DNA of 64,000 nt from Streptomyces sp. R21 (lineage in GTDB: Bacteria > Actinomycetota > Actinomycetes > Streptomycetales > Streptomycetaceae), in contig NZ_CP163435.1 in assembly GCF_041051975.1 (NCBI RefSeq), positions 6,613,001-6,677,000 of the forward strand, written 5' to 3'. Positions 1 through 8,256 of the stretch are shown here, one piece after another (positions within the stretch are counted from its first letter, which is position 1; every line of letters starts with the position of its first letter). The position numbers and the translations under genes were made by a program. The notes beneath the pieces are model-generated. The model had not been told where the DNA came from and made no database searches. It saw only the letters and a list, made by a program, of their open reading frames with translations.

Positions 1-1
1 G

Positions 2-217
2 ATGCGCGAGGGCGTCCGCAACAACCGCATCGACACGGTCCGCCCGGAGCACGAGCCGGAGGCGATGGGCCGCCCGCCGCGCAAGGACGACCACGGCGGC
101 GAGGTCTACGTGTACCGCAGGGCCAACCTGCCCTGCCACATCTGCGGCGGCGAGATCCGCACCGCCGATCTCGCCGCCCGCAACCTCTTCTGGTGCCCCA
201 CCTGCCAGACGCGGTAG
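2..217 (+). CDS. Fpg/Nei-family DNA glycosylase, C-terminal fragment
   Basis: The gene enters from the left edge, so only its last 71 codons are visible. The end carries the zinc finger of formamidopyrimidine-DNA glycosylase/endonuclease VIII proteins: CHIC, sixteen residues, then CPTC, which is the spacing usual for this family. These enzymes excise oxidised bases in base-excision repair, and the finger contacts DNA beside the H2TH fold. The catalytic N-terminal proline and the H2TH region lie outside the window, so I cannot tell Fpg (MutM) from Nei. It converges on the acetyltransferase gene with only about 12 bases between the stops. Confidence 0.85.
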   Translation: MREGVRNNRIDTVRPEHEPEAMGRPPRKDDHGGEVYVYRRANLPCHICGGEIRTADLAARNLFWCPTCQTR

Positions 218-229
218 CGACCGGCCCCG

Positions 230-1459
230 TCAGAAGCCGTGCGGCAGCCAGGGCGCGACCGCGGAGGAGAACCCCAAGGACGCCTCCGCCAGCGCACCTT
301 GCCGCAGCTCCCGCACCCGCCCGCCCGCCGCGAGCGCGGTCAGGGACGTGCCGCCGAGATAGGCCGCCCCCAACTCCCGTACGGACAACGCCAGATCGGC
401 CGCGTCCTCCGTACGCGTGCACGACGCGCCCTTCGGGTCCCCGGTGAGCCGCCAACGCCCGCTGTTCCAGGGGCAGAACGCGTCCTCGACCTCGAACACC
501 ACGTCCACCGGCGCCTGATACGTCCGCGCCTCCAGCGCGGCGCCCACGTCGACGAGGCGCACATGCAGCGAGTCCTTCATCCGCAGGGAGCAGCGGCGGA
601 GGTCGGACACCATGTGCTGCCAGCCCTCGTCCACGGGACGGCCGCGGGTGCGCAGCGTGGAGGTCAGGTCGAGGCCGAAGAGGAACCGCCACAGCGCGGC
701 CCGCGCGGCCGGGTCGAGCCCTTCCAGGTCGTCCAGGACCACTGTGCCGTTGTGCCCGGTCGGCCCCCAGCCGAGCTTGACCCGGAACCGTGCGTACCCG
801 ACGACGTCCGTACCGCGCTCGGCGACCACGCACTGCAAGGGGGATGCCCCGTCCCGCCCGCTCTCCGGATCGAGCAGCCCGAGGCGCTCCCAGCCGGGCC
901 GCCGCGCCAGCATGCCGGGCCGGGTCGGCACCACGCGCGCGTAGACCGCCTCGCAGGCGTCCAGGACGTCCGCCGGTGCGGCGTACCGCAGCCGTACGTC
1001 ATCGGTGCCGGGCGGCACGGACAGTCGTACGCGGCTCGTGTCGATCTCCGCGTTGACCTGGTGCGTCCCGATGCCGTACCCGAACCGCCCGTAGATCTCC
1101 GGCTCCGACGCCGTCAGCACCGCCAGCGGCTCGCCCCAGCCGCGGATGTCGTCCAGCTGGCGCCGCATCATCGCGGTCAGGATCCCGCGCCGCCGGTGCG
1201 TGCCCGAGACGCTCACCATCGTGACGCCCGCCGCGGGCACCGAGGCGCCGCCCGGCACGGTGACGCGGAACGTGAACGCGCCCGCGGTGCCCACGCACTG
1301 CTCGCCGTCCCAGGCACCCAGGGAACGGTCGTACTCTGTGAGCGCATCCCACAGTTCGCGTTCCTCGGAGGGCTCCGGCACCCCACCGAAGGCGCGGATC
1401 AGGATGTCGTACCAAGCGTTCCAGTCGGCCTGCCGCAGAACCCTCAACTCAGTTGCCAT
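230..1459 (-). CDS. Eis-like GNAT family N-acetyltransferase
   Basis: This 409-residue protein has the size and layout of the Eis (enhanced intracellular survival) family: an N-terminal GNAT domain, a second degenerate GNAT domain and a C-terminal sterol-carrier-like domain. The acetyl-CoA loop RRRGIL is at residues 89-94, and EIYGRFGYG at about 121-129 holds the conserved tyrosine region that supplies the general acid in Eis. The protein ends in phenylalanine, as mycobacterial Eis does, where the terminal carboxylate acts in catalysis. Eis enzymes acetylate amines, including aminoglycosides, but the natural substrate here is unknown. The ATG at 1459 is used; an ATG twelve bases upstream is possible. 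No clear Shine-Dalgarno sequence precedes it. Confidence 0.85.
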   Translation of the reverse strand: MATELRVLRQADWNAWYDILIRAFGGVPEPSEERELWDALTEYDRSLGAWDGEQCVGTAGAFTFRVTVPGGASVPAAGVTMVSVSGTHRRRGILTAMMRRQLDDIRGWGEPLAVLTASEPEIYGRFGYGIGTHQVNAEIDTSRVRLSVPPGTDDVRLRYAAPADVLDACEAVYARVVPTRPGMLARRPGWERLGLLDPESGRDGASPLQCVVAERGTDVVGYARFRVKLGWGPTGHNGTVVLDDLEGLDPAARAALWRFLFGLDLTSTLRTRGRPVDEGWQHMVSDLRRCSLRMKDSLHVRLVDVGAALEARTYQAPVDVVFEVEDAFCPWNSGRWRLTGDPKGASCTRTEDAADLALSVRELGAAYLGGTSLTALAAGGRVRELRQGALAEASLGFSSAVAPWLPHGF

Positions 1460-1607
1460 GGGCCATGCCTACCAGGGCAATGCGGTACGAGCCAGGGAAT
1501 TTCCCCCACGGCCGCCTGAGGGTGCTTTGTGTGAAGTTCTCTGTGAAGTTGAGCGCTCGGACGGGGGACAAGTGGGACCTCCCGTGCCAAGCACCTGGTC
1601 CGATGGA

Positions 1608-1622
1608 TAGGGTCCCGAACTA
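1608..1622 (+). promoter_or_regulatory. Candidate leaderless -10 (TAGGGT)
   Basis: TAGGGT at 1608-1613 fits the actinobacterial TANNNT -10 pattern and is nine bases before the ATG of the phosphatase gene. No Shine-Dalgarno sequence lies between, so transcription may begin at or next to the start codon. Confidence 0.4.
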
Positions 1623-2804
1623 ATGGCAGCAGGACGAGGGCGGCGCGCGGAAGCCGAGACGTTCACGGCCCGGTTGAAGAAGCAGTGGCACCGGGCCCGC
1701 ACCGGGCTGCGCAGATCCGCTGTCGACTACTTCCGCGGCGACGGCTCGGACTGGATCGCGCTGGCCGGTCTGTTGCTGACGATTCCGCTGATCGCGGCCA
1801 CCACGCTGGTCAACTCGGTCTGGTGCGCGCCGTCCGCCCTGGTCCTGCCGATCGTGGCCGGCGGCCTGCTGCTGCGCCCCGCCAGCCTGCTCGGTCTGTA
1901 CGCGGCCGCGGCGACCGCGCTGATCGTGGAGTCGGTGCAGCTCGGCCCGTACACCGAAGGCCCCGCCCGGGTCACACCGGGCGTGGTCCTGGTGGTCGCG
2001 GCCTGCGGGTTCTTCGGGCTGCTGATCGCCCAGTTCCGCAGCCGGGTCGGCGTGCCCTGGCGGCGCGGCGGCACCATGCTCTTCGACCTGCGCGAACGCA
2101 TCCGGGTGCAGAGCAAGCTGCCGAAGCTGCCGCTGGGCTGGCACCGGGAGATGGCGCTGCGTCCCGCGGGCGGCCAGTCCTTCTCCGGCGACTTCGTGGT
2201 GGCCGCGCGGACCAACGGCGGCCGCACCCTGGAGGTCGTCCTCACCGACGTCTCGGGCAAGGGCATGGACGCCGGCTCGCGCGCCCTGCTGCTGTCCGGC
2301 GCCTTCGGCGGCCTCCTGGGCTCCCTCCCCCCGCACGCCTTCCTGCCTGCCGCGAACGGCTACCTGCTCCGCCAGGACTGGGACGAGGGCTTCGCGACCT
2401 CCATCCACCTCGTCCTCGACCTGGACTCCGGCGACTACGAGATCTTCTCCGCCGGGCACCCGCCGGGCCTCCAGCTCAGCGCGGGCACCGGCCGCTGGGA
2501 GGAGAAGACGGCCGAGGGCCCGCTCCTCGGTGTGTACGACGGCGCCCAGTTCGACCCCGTCAAGGGCTCGCTGCGCCCCGGCGACGTCCTCATGCTCTTC
2601 ACCGACGGCCTCGTCGAGACCTCCGAACGTGACATCGTCGAGGGCATCGACCGCCTCACCGGCGAGGCCGACCGCTATGTCGCCGGCGGCTTCCACGGCG
2701 CCGCCTGGCACCTCATCGAAGCGGTCGCGAGGGACGTCAACGACGACCGGGCGCTCCTGCTGATCTGCCGCGAGGGCCCGGGAACCAGCCCGTCCGCGGT
2801 CTGA
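1623..2804 (+). CDS. Membrane-anchored PP2C/SpoIIE-type serine phosphatase
   Basis: The 393-residue protein begins with a basic cytoplasmic tail, then hydrophobic spans at about residues 40-130, then a PP2C-like SpoIIE/RsbU phosphatase domain from about residue 175 to the end. Metal-binding aspartates are visible in SGDFVVAAR and LTDVSGKGMDA, and a later conserved aspartate in MLFTDGLVE. Such phosphatases dephosphorylate anti-anti-sigma factors in partner-switching circuits, of which Streptomyces has many. No anti-sigma or anti-anti-sigma gene is adjacent, so the target is unknown. There is no PAS, GAF or HATPase domain. The ATG at 1623 is chosen because the hydrophobic region follows at a sensible distance. 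Confidence 0.85.
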   Translation: MAAGRGRRAEAETFTARLKKQWHRARTGLRRSAVDYFRGDGSDWIALAGLLLTIPLIAATTLVNSVWCAPSALVLPIVAGGLLLRPASLLGLYAAAATALIVESVQLGPYTEGPARVTPGVVLVVAACGFFGLLIAQFRSRVGVPWRRGGTMLFDLRERIRVQSKLPKLPLGWHREMALRPAGGQSFSGDFVVAARTNGGRTLEVVLTDVSGKGMDAGSRALLLSGAFGGLLGSLPPHAFLPAANGYLLRQDWDEGFATSIHLVLDLDSGDYEIFSAGHPPGLQLSAGTGRWEEKTAEGPLLGVYDGAQFDPVKGSLRPGDVLMLFTDGLVETSERDIVEGIDRLTGEADRYVAGGFHGAAWHLIEAVARDVNDDRALLLICREGPGTSPSAV

Positions 2805-2853
2805 GGCGCCCCCGCGTGGCCCGTACGGCATCGCCCGGGGAGACACTGGAGGG

Positions 2854-3306
2854 GTGACCCCCACTTTCCTGACCCTGGCCGAAGTCGAAGACCTCGCGCG
2901 CGCGGCGCACGCCGGGCAGACCGACAAGGCGGGCCGCCCGTACGCCGAGCACCTCCAGGCCGTGGCGGACGGCGTGCGCGACCGCGGCGGCGACGACGAG
3001 CAGATCGCCGCGGCCTGGCTGCACGACGCCGTCGAGGACGACGCCCTCTCCGAGGACTGGCTGCACGAGGCCGCGCTCACCCGGCGCACCAAGGACATCG
3101 TGCTGGCGCTCACCAAACGCGAGGGGGAGCCCCCGCAGGCGTACGCGGAACGCATCCGCACCACCTCGGGCGCCCTCCTGGTCAAGGTGTCCGACCTCGC
3201 GCACAACGCCGACCCGGGCCGGCTCGCCGTCCTCGACGAGCACACCCGCGCCCGGCTGACGAAGAAGTACGCGACGATGCGCGCGCTGCTGGGACTCGCT
3301 CCCTGA
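2854..3306 (+). CDS. Small HD-domain hydrolase (RelA/SpoT-like, MESH1-type)
   Basis: A 150-residue single-domain protein with an HD metal-dependent phosphohydrolase signature: GRPYAEHLQAVADGV near the N-terminus, then AAWLHDAVEDD with the HD pair, then KVSDLAHNAD. This matches the hydrolase half of RelA/SpoT proteins and the stand-alone MESH1-type enzymes. It lacks synthetase, TGS and ACT domains. A role in hydrolysing (p)ppGpp or another nucleotide is inferred from the family only. The GTG at 2854 follows a GGAGGGG run that overlaps the start rather closely. It sits about 50 bases after the phosphatase gene and may be co-transcribed. Confidence 0.75.
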   Translation: MTPTFLTLAEVEDLARAAHAGQTDKAGRPYAEHLQAVADGVRDRGGDDEQIAAAWLHDAVEDDALSEDWLHEAALTRRTKDIVLALTKREGEPPQAYAERIRTTSGALLVKVSDLAHNADPGRLAVLDEHTRARLTKKYATMRALLGLAP

Positions 3307-3405
3307 GCATCCCCGTCCCCGAGCACCCCGGACAGCGGTGTGCGGGCCGGGAAGACCCGGCCCGCACAAGGCAGTTCTTCGGTTTTCGGCGGTCCCCGGC
3401 AGGGG

Positions 3406-4596
3406 CTACGCCTTCACCCGCGCCCGGTCGCGGGCCAGTTCCGTCGCGTCCCGCTTGAACGCCCAGTCCATTCTGGGCTCCATCGAGAAGCGGAAGATCC
3501 GCCGGACCGGCGCGGTGCACAGCACGGTGACGGCCGCGCCGAAGGCGAGCGTCACGGCGATCTCGCCGAGCGGCGTGTGCAGCCAGGGGTGGTCGAACCA
3601 GCCCCAGAAGTCGCCGGCCTTCACCAGGAAGCCGTGCAGCAGGTAGCCGTACAGCGTGCCCGCGCCGAGCGCCGTGAACCAGAACGTGCGGCGCGGCACC
3701 CAGGAGAAGAAGCACGCGGTGAGCACCAGCGAGCAGCCGAAGAGGGCGAGCGTCATGACCGCGCCGGCCCACCACGGGGCGCCGAGGTCCTGCGCGGCGT
3801 CACGGTGGTAGAACCACGCCGTGTTCATCCGCGGCACCGCCCACCAGCCGACGGCCAGCGCTGCGGCGAAGACCGGCACCGACAGGATGCGGATCTCGCG
3901 GCGCCGCACGAGCTGGAAGTGCTCGGGCTTCATGATCAGGCCCATGACGAAGAACGGCAGGAACTGCAGGACCCGCTGCAGGTCCAGTTCGGCCCCTATG
4001 TCGGGCGAGACCGACGCGAGTACGGCGATGACGAGCGCGAGCGGCAGCGGCCAGCGCACGACCTTCCACAGCGGGGTGGTCAGCCGCCAGATGAAGAGGG
4101 CGACCAGGAACCAGGTGAGGTACCAGGGGTCGAGCAGGCTGATCGGGTGGCCCGGGTCCGGCGCGGCCCAGCGCTTGAAGAGGGAGTACGCGGTTTCGAA
4201 GAGCACATACGGCACGGCGACACCGGTGACCAGCCGCTTGAGCCGGTCGGGGCGCATGTCGAAACTGCGCGAGAAGTAGCCGGAGATGATGATGAAGGCC
4301 GGCATGTGGAAGGCGTACACGACGGTGTACAGCGCTTCGAGGATCCGGCTGTCGTCCTTCAGGGGCTCCCAGGCGTGCCCCATGGCCACCAGCACGATGG
4401 CCAGGTACTTGGCGTTGTCGAAGAACGCGTCACGCTGCTTGCCGGGCTTGCCGCCCGGTGCCGCGGCGGCATCGCCGGCCGCGTGCGGGGTCTTCGGGTT
4501 CTGCGGTGAGCGCGGACTCGGCACTCCGTCGGCCGGCTGTTGTGCCGGGGGGAGCGGCGCTCGGTGTTGGCCGTACGGTCGGAGCGAGTTCGTCAC
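3406..4596 (-). CDS. Integral-membrane acyltransferase (acyltransferase 3 family)
   Basis: The product of about 396 residues has a proline/alanine-rich cytoplasmic N-terminus of about 55 residues, then about ten hydrophobic spans. RDAFFDNAKYLAIVLVAMGHAWEPL starts the first span, where the conserved histidine of acyltransferase 3/OafA-like enzymes is seen, and AFHMPAFIIISGYFS matches the family's second motif. Such enzymes move acetyl or similar groups onto surface sugars. The annotated start is the GTG at 4596, which has a GGGAGGG Shine-Dalgarno sequence just upstream; a GTG four codons earlier is inside that sequence. It is transcribed away from a long non-coding region and converges with the HD gene. 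The substrate is unknown. Confidence 0.8.
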   Translation of the reverse strand: MTNSLRPYGQHRAPLPPAQQPADGVPSPRSPQNPKTPHAAGDAAAAPGGKPGKQRDAFFDNAKYLAIVLVAMGHAWEPLKDDSRILEALYTVVYAFHMPAFIIISGYFSRSFDMRPDRLKRLVTGVAVPYVLFETAYSLFKRWAAPDPGHPISLLDPWYLTWFLVALFIWRLTTPLWKVVRWPLPLALVIAVLASVSPDIGAELDLQRVLQFLPFFVMGLIMKPEHFQLVRRREIRILSVPVFAAALAVGWWAVPRMNTAWFYHRDAAQDLGAPWWAGAVMTLALFGCSLVLTACFFSWVPRRTFWFTALGAGTLYGYLLHGFLVKAGDFWGWFDHPWLHTPLGEIAVTLAFGAAVTVLCTAPVRRIFRFSMEPRMDWAFKRDATELARDRARVKA

Positions 4597-5209
4597 AGAC
4601 CCTCCCACCAGGAACTCGGGGAGAGGATCCGGGACCTCGCTGCTGATGCGGGGGACGGGGCAGCGTGGAACATCTGAGGCACCCTAGCGTTGTCTGTGCG
4701 TCTTCGTAAAACCCTCGACGTCATTCCTGCTTATTGCCTGCGAGTACCCCGGATTCAGTGAAGTCCGCGTGCCCGTCCGTAAGTGGATGTGTCGACACGG
4801 TCAACTCCCTTATCTGGCCCTTCTGTCCGCTTTCATCCTGACTAAATGGTGCATAACGTCTGCGGGCGACTCTGGTGAAATGTCCGGTTCATTGGTCTTT
4901 AGTAACCCACTTGAAGAGTCTTCGATGTGCCTGTGGCAACAATTCGAATTGCCTGCGAACACGATGTGTGGACATGGAAACGTTCCCTCTGAATTTCTCA
5001 TGAAGAGGGCACCTCTAATTGCTGTACGGTGCCCGGCAGTTCACGCCCCGGACGGCCGCGACGTGCGGGCCCTCCCGCAGGTTGGTGGCCGACGATGCCT
5101 CACCCGCCGCATACGCAGGCCGTGTTGGTGGCACGATGGTTCTGGCGGGGGTGTGCGGGGTTGCACCTCCGGGCCGGGAGAGCGGACCGACCGTAGGGTG
5201 TGATCAGTT
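4597..5209. other. 613-bp non-coding, low-G+C intergenic region
   Basis: I support no gene here. Between about 4690 and 5030 the base composition falls to roughly half G+C; by hand count, 88 of the 180 bases at 4801-4980 are G or C, far below the neighbouring genes. A 12-bp perfect palindrome, CAATTCGAATTG, is at 4940-4951. Reading frames through it lack convincing start sites and streptomycete codon bias. It separates the divergent acyltransferase gene from the small membrane protein, so it must hold both promoters. A TAGGGT about ten bases before the GTG at 5210 is one candidate. Confidence 0.7.
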
Positions 5210-5404
5210 GTGGCCATTTCGCTGTCAGTGGTGCTGCTGTTGGCGATCATCCTGGTGGTGTTGATACGAGGAGGATCGATCAAGGCGGGGCCTGCCGTCG
5301 TCGCGGTGCTCTTCGGGTTCTTCCTCGCATCGACGGGTATGGCTCCGTCCATCCAACGGTTCCTCGACTCGATAGCGGAGACCATCAACTCGATCAGCTT
5401 CTGA
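5210..5404 (+). CDS. Small two-span membrane protein, unknown function
   Basis: A 64-residue protein beginning MAISLSVVLLLAIILVVLI, with a second hydrophobic segment AGPAVVAVLFGFFLAST and a short polar end. It resembles small uncharacterised membrane proteins that I recall being common in Streptomyces, but I cannot name a function. The GTG at 5210 places the first span at the very N-terminus with no cleavable signal. It lies 90 bases before the receptor kinase gene on the same strand, with a separate candidate promoter between them. Confidence 0.65.
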   Translation: MAISLSVVLLLAIILVVLIRGGSIKAGPAVVAVLFGFFLASTGMAPSIQRFLDSIAETINSISF

Positions 5405-5446
5405 GGGCTTGCGGCGGCTCCTGACGGCTCCTGAGTGAGGGGCGTA

Positions 5447-5494
5447 TACGCTCGTTGCCCGGCGTCGGGGGATTCGGGACGGGGGCGTACGAGG
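5447..5494 (+). promoter_or_regulatory. Candidate -10 for the kinase gene
   Basis: TACGCT at 5447-5452 fits TANNNT and lies about 42 bases before the kinase ATG, giving a short leader. A GGGGGCGTACGAGG stretch supplies a purine-rich binding site just before the ATG. This is a weak single-element call. Confidence 0.3.
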
Positions 5495-7627
5495 ATGGGG
5501 CTGCGCGATTCGGATCCGTCGGAGGTGGGCGGCTACCGCATCGAGGACCGCCTCGGATCCGGCGGCATGGGCATCGTCTATCTCGCCCGCTCCGCCTCCG
5601 GACGCCCGCTGGCGGTCAAGGTCGTGCACGGGCAGTACGCCGACGACGACGAGTTCCGTATCCGCTTCAACCGTGAGGTGGCCGCCGCCCGTCAGGTGAG
5701 CGGCGCCTTCACCGCCCCCGTCGTGGACGCCGACGCCGACGCGCCGCGCCCCTGGATGGCCACGCTCTACATACCGGGCCAGAACCTCGGCACCCGCATA
5801 CGCGACCACGGGCCGCTGGCCCTGAACCCGCTGCGCGATCTCGCCGCGGGGCTGGCCGAGGCGCTGCGCGACATCCACCGTGCAGGAGTGGTCCACCGCG
5901 ACCTGAAACCGGCCAATGTCATGCTCGCCGACGACGGCCCCCGCGTCATCGACTTCGGGATCTCGCGGGCCGCGGAGTTCGGCGTCGCCGACGCACTCAC
6001 CCAGACCGGGCGCGTGATGGGCACCCCGCCCTTCATGTCCCCCGAGCAGTTCTCCTCCCCGCACGAGGTGGGCCCGGCCGCCGACATCTTCTCCCTCGGC
6101 GCGGTCGTCACCTTCGCCGCCACCGGGCGTGGCCCCTTCGACAGCCCCAGCCCCTACGAGACCGCCATCCGGGTCGTCGACGGCGACCCCCAACTCGACG
6201 GCCTGCCCGGCGAGTTGCGCCCCTTCGTCGAGCTGTGCCTGCAGAAGCACCCCAAGTCCCGGCCGACCCCGGACGAACTCCTCGCCCTGCTGAGCCACGG
6301 CACCCGCCCCGCACCCCGCCCCGCCCCCGACGCCCCCACCCTCGTCGACGCGCCCGTACGCCTCCGCCGCCCCCGGCGCCGGCTCCTGATCGGCGCCTCC
6401 GTGGGCGCCCTGCTGCTCGCCGCCACGGCCTCGGTCGCGGTCGTACGGCTCGGCGGCGACGACCCCGTCCGCAGCGACCTGCCGGCCGGCTGGCAGGCGT
6501 GGCACGCGAAGGCGAAGGACTCCGCGGATGGCTCCGGCGCGTTCAGCAACTGCGGCGCAGTCGGTACGTCCCTGGTCTGCGCCGGGGACGACGTCAAGGC
6601 CGCCCGCTTCTCGCTGGCCACCGGCAAGGGCGCCTGGGCCCTGCCGGTCGACTCCACCCCCGACGACTCGAGCAGCAACGAGGGCTCGGTCCTCGGCAGC
6701 CACGCCGGCCGCGTCTACGTCTATGCCAACGACGAGGCCGGCGAGGACAAGGACGGCATGACGCTCGCCCACTACTCGGTCCAGTCCCTGAACCCCGTCA
6801 CCGGCAAGGCGGTCTGGAAGACGCGTACGGGCGACGGCGGCAACGCGAGCGCCCCCGACCTCGGCCAGGGCGGCGCCGTGGCCCTCCCGGAGGGCATCGT
6901 GACCGTCTTCGGGGACAACGCGCGGTCGTACGCCCTGCTGGACGCCGACACCGGCAAGGTCCGCTGGAAGCAGCCCATGCCCGCGGCCGGGCAGTACTGC
7001 GTCCTCGGCGCCGCCGCGCAGCGCGCCTACCTCCTCTGCCAGACCGAGAAGATGGACAAGACCAGCGTCTACGCCCTCGACACCGCCACCGGGAAGCGCC
7101 GGTGGTCCGTCACCCCCAAGGGATCGCTCGGCTTCCTCGGCCAGGACCAGGGCCGCCTGATCCTGGCGCCGGCCGACGGGGAGGCCGCCTTCCGCGACCT
7201 CACCACCGTGGACGTCACCACCCACCGGCTCCTGCGGATCCCGCTCACCCGCTCCCAGCCCACCGGCGCCGACCTGCACCTCGTCCGCGGCACCCTCTAC
7301 TTCACGCTCGGCAACGGCAGCGTCCGCGCCGTCTCGCCCCGGACCGGCCGCCAGACCTGGGAGAGCAACTCGACCGTGGAGAACCCCGGCCCGCCCCTGG
7401 CCACCGCCACCCACCTCTACGTCGCGTCGCCCAGCGGCCGCCTCGCCGCCCTGAACCTCCGCACCGGCAAGGTCGACGCCACCCGCCCCGGCCGCAACGA
7501 CACGTCCTCGATGCCCATGTCCGACAGGGGCGCCCCGCTCCTGCGCGAGGGTGACGCCCTGTACGTCCCGTACGGAGTGCGCTCGGTGTACACGGTGGAT
7601 CTGCGACACCTGCAGGACGCCACGTAG
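5495..7627 (+). CDS. Transmembrane Ser/Thr protein kinase with PQQ-type beta-propeller sensor
   Basis: A 710-residue Hanks-type kinase. Residues 14-280 are the kinase domain: glycine loop GSGGMG (21-26), catalytic lysine in AVKVV (Lys42), HRDLKPAN (Asp137) and DFG (154-156). An alanine/proline-rich link precedes one membrane span, LLIGASVGALLLAATASVAV, at about 305-325. The external part of about 380 residues contains repeats of the type LDTATGKRRW, typical of PQQ-binding-like beta-propeller blades, which probably sense a wall or extracellular ligand. No PASTA repeats are present, so it is not a PknB orthologue. ATG 5495 is preferred over a GTG 20 codons upstream because the kinase fold begins right after it. 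Confidence 0.9.
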   Translation: MGLRDSDPSEVGGYRIEDRLGSGGMGIVYLARSASGRPLAVKVVHGQYADDDEFRIRFNREVAAARQVSGAFTAPVVDADADAPRPWMATLYIPGQNLGTRIRDHGPLALNPLRDLAAGLAEALRDIHRAGVVHRDLKPANVMLADDGPRVIDFGISRAAEFGVADALTQTGRVMGTPPFMSPEQFSSPHEVGPAADIFSLGAVVTFAATGRGPFDSPSPYETAIRVVDGDPQLDGLPGELRPFVELCLQKHPKSRPTPDELLALLSHGTRPAPRPAPDAPTLVDAPVRLRRPRRRLLIGASVGALLLAATASVAVVRLGGDDPVRSDLPAGWQAWHAKAKDSADGSGAFSNCGAVGTSLVCAGDDVKAARFSLATGKGAWALPVDSTPDDSSSNEGSVLGSHAGRVYVYANDEAGEDKDGMTLAHYSVQSLNPVTGKAVWKTRTGDGGNASAPDLGQGGAVALPEGIVTVFGDNARSYALLDADTGKVRWKQPMPAAGQYCVLGAAAQRAYLLCQTEKMDKTSVYALDTATGKRRWSVTPKGSLGFLGQDQGRLILAPADGEAAFRDLTTVDVTTHRLLRIPLTRSQPTGADLHLVRGTLYFTLGNGSVRAVSPRTGRQTWESNSTVENPGPPLATATHLYVASPSGRLAALNLRTGKVDATRPGRNDTSSMPMSDRGAPLLREGDALYVPYGVRSVYTVDLRHLQDAT

Positions 7628-7638
7628 GCACGCAGGGC

Positions 7639-7690
7639 GGCCGTGGGACGGCGTGGAGCGGCCGTGGGAGGGCCGTGGGACGGCATGGAG
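7639..7690. repeat. Short direct repeat after the kinase gene
   Basis: A 20-base unit, GGCCGTGGGACGGCGTGGAG, at 7639-7658 recurs at 7671-7690 with one change, and a partial third unit lies between them. It sits in the convergent gap between the kinase stop and the tRNA-Gly terminator. I see no coding or RNA role. Confidence 0.6.
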
Positions 7691-7720
7691 AACGCATGGG
7701 ACACGCGTGCGGCAGGCATG

Positions 7721-7760
7721 AAAAAACCTCCGGCCCGGTTCCGAGGAACCGGGCCGGAGG
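7721..7760 (-). terminator. Rho-independent terminator of tRNA-Gly
   Basis: On the minus strand a perfect 14-bp stem (7747-7760 with 7727-7740), loop of six bases, is followed by six T residues (7726-7721). It lies directly downstream of the tRNA-Gly 3' end. Confidence 0.9.
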
Positions 7761-7764
7761 CCCT

Positions 7765-7838
7765 TGGAGCGGGCGACGGGAATCGAACCCGCGTAGCTAG
7801 TTTGGAAGACTAGTGCTCTACCATTGAGCTACGCCCGC
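7765..7838 (-). tRNA. tRNA-Gly (anticodon TCC)
   Basis: The minus strand folds into a full cloverleaf of 74 bases with the CCA end encoded. The acceptor stem is GCGGGCG/CGCCCGC, and the anticodon loop CTTCCAA is closed by CTAGT/ACTAG. The TCC anticodon reads GGA and GGG. The T arm has GGTTCGATTCC. ATCGTA at 7879-7884, which is TACGAT on the minus strand, may be its -10 element. Confidence 0.97.
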
Positions 7839-7992
7839 ACAGCATGCGCCGCAGGTCAGTGACCGCGGCACAGAAGGCATCGTAGCGGGTCGCACCCCTT
7901 CACCGCACACCCCGTTTCCAGGCCACACGTGCGCTCGTGAAATTGCGGCAGCCGCACTGCCTGCGGGCATGTACCCTACGTGTCGCACCAGA

Positions 7993-8069
7993 CGGGGTGT
8001 GGCGCAGCTTGGTAGCGCGTCCGCTTTGGGAGCGGAAGGCCGTGGGTTCAAATCCCGCCACCCCGACCA
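7993..8069 (+). tRNA. tRNA-Pro (anticodon TGG)
   Basis: A 77-base cloverleaf with encoded CCA: acceptor stem CGGGGTG/CACCCCG, and anticodon stem TCCGC/GCGGA around loop TTTGGGA, giving anticodon TGG for proline. The T loop is GGTTCAAATCC. A TACCCT at 7972-7977 is a plausible -10 element. It is divergent from tRNA-Gly and lies upstream of trigger factor. Confidence 0.97.
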
Positions 8070-8098
8070 CCGAGCCGTGCCACCGGCAAGATCGCCTT

Positions 8099-8127
8099 TT
8101 GGGGCGCGTACCGCCTGCGGTTACTAT
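8099..8127 (+). promoter_or_regulatory. Candidate vegetative promoter of tig
   Basis: TTGGGG at 8099-8104 and TACTAT at 8122-8127 are separated by 17 bases, matching a principal-sigma-factor promoter, and lie about 130 bases before the trigger factor start. The leader would begin just after tRNA-Pro, so tig does not need read-through from the tRNA. Confidence 0.55.
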
Positions 8128-8256
8128 GCAAGCTGCGCGCCCTGTGTCTGCACTTCTCACAAGTCTCTCAAGGGCCGCGAATCCGCCGAAGGGCTGCCCG
8201 ACCGGGCAGATCACCTGGCAGAACCCCAAGAAGTCAGCCCCCAAGGAGACCGAACC

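Noticed and set aside
4769..5203. Open frame of 144 codons and a 63-codon opposite-strand frame in the low-G+C stretch
   Set aside because: No ribosome binding site, no family resemblance and no streptomycete third-position G+C bias. The region is better read as regulatory or relic DNA.
5225..7609. Minus-strand open frame of 794 codons opposite the kinase gene
   Set aside because: A shadow of the kinase; no start site or domain.
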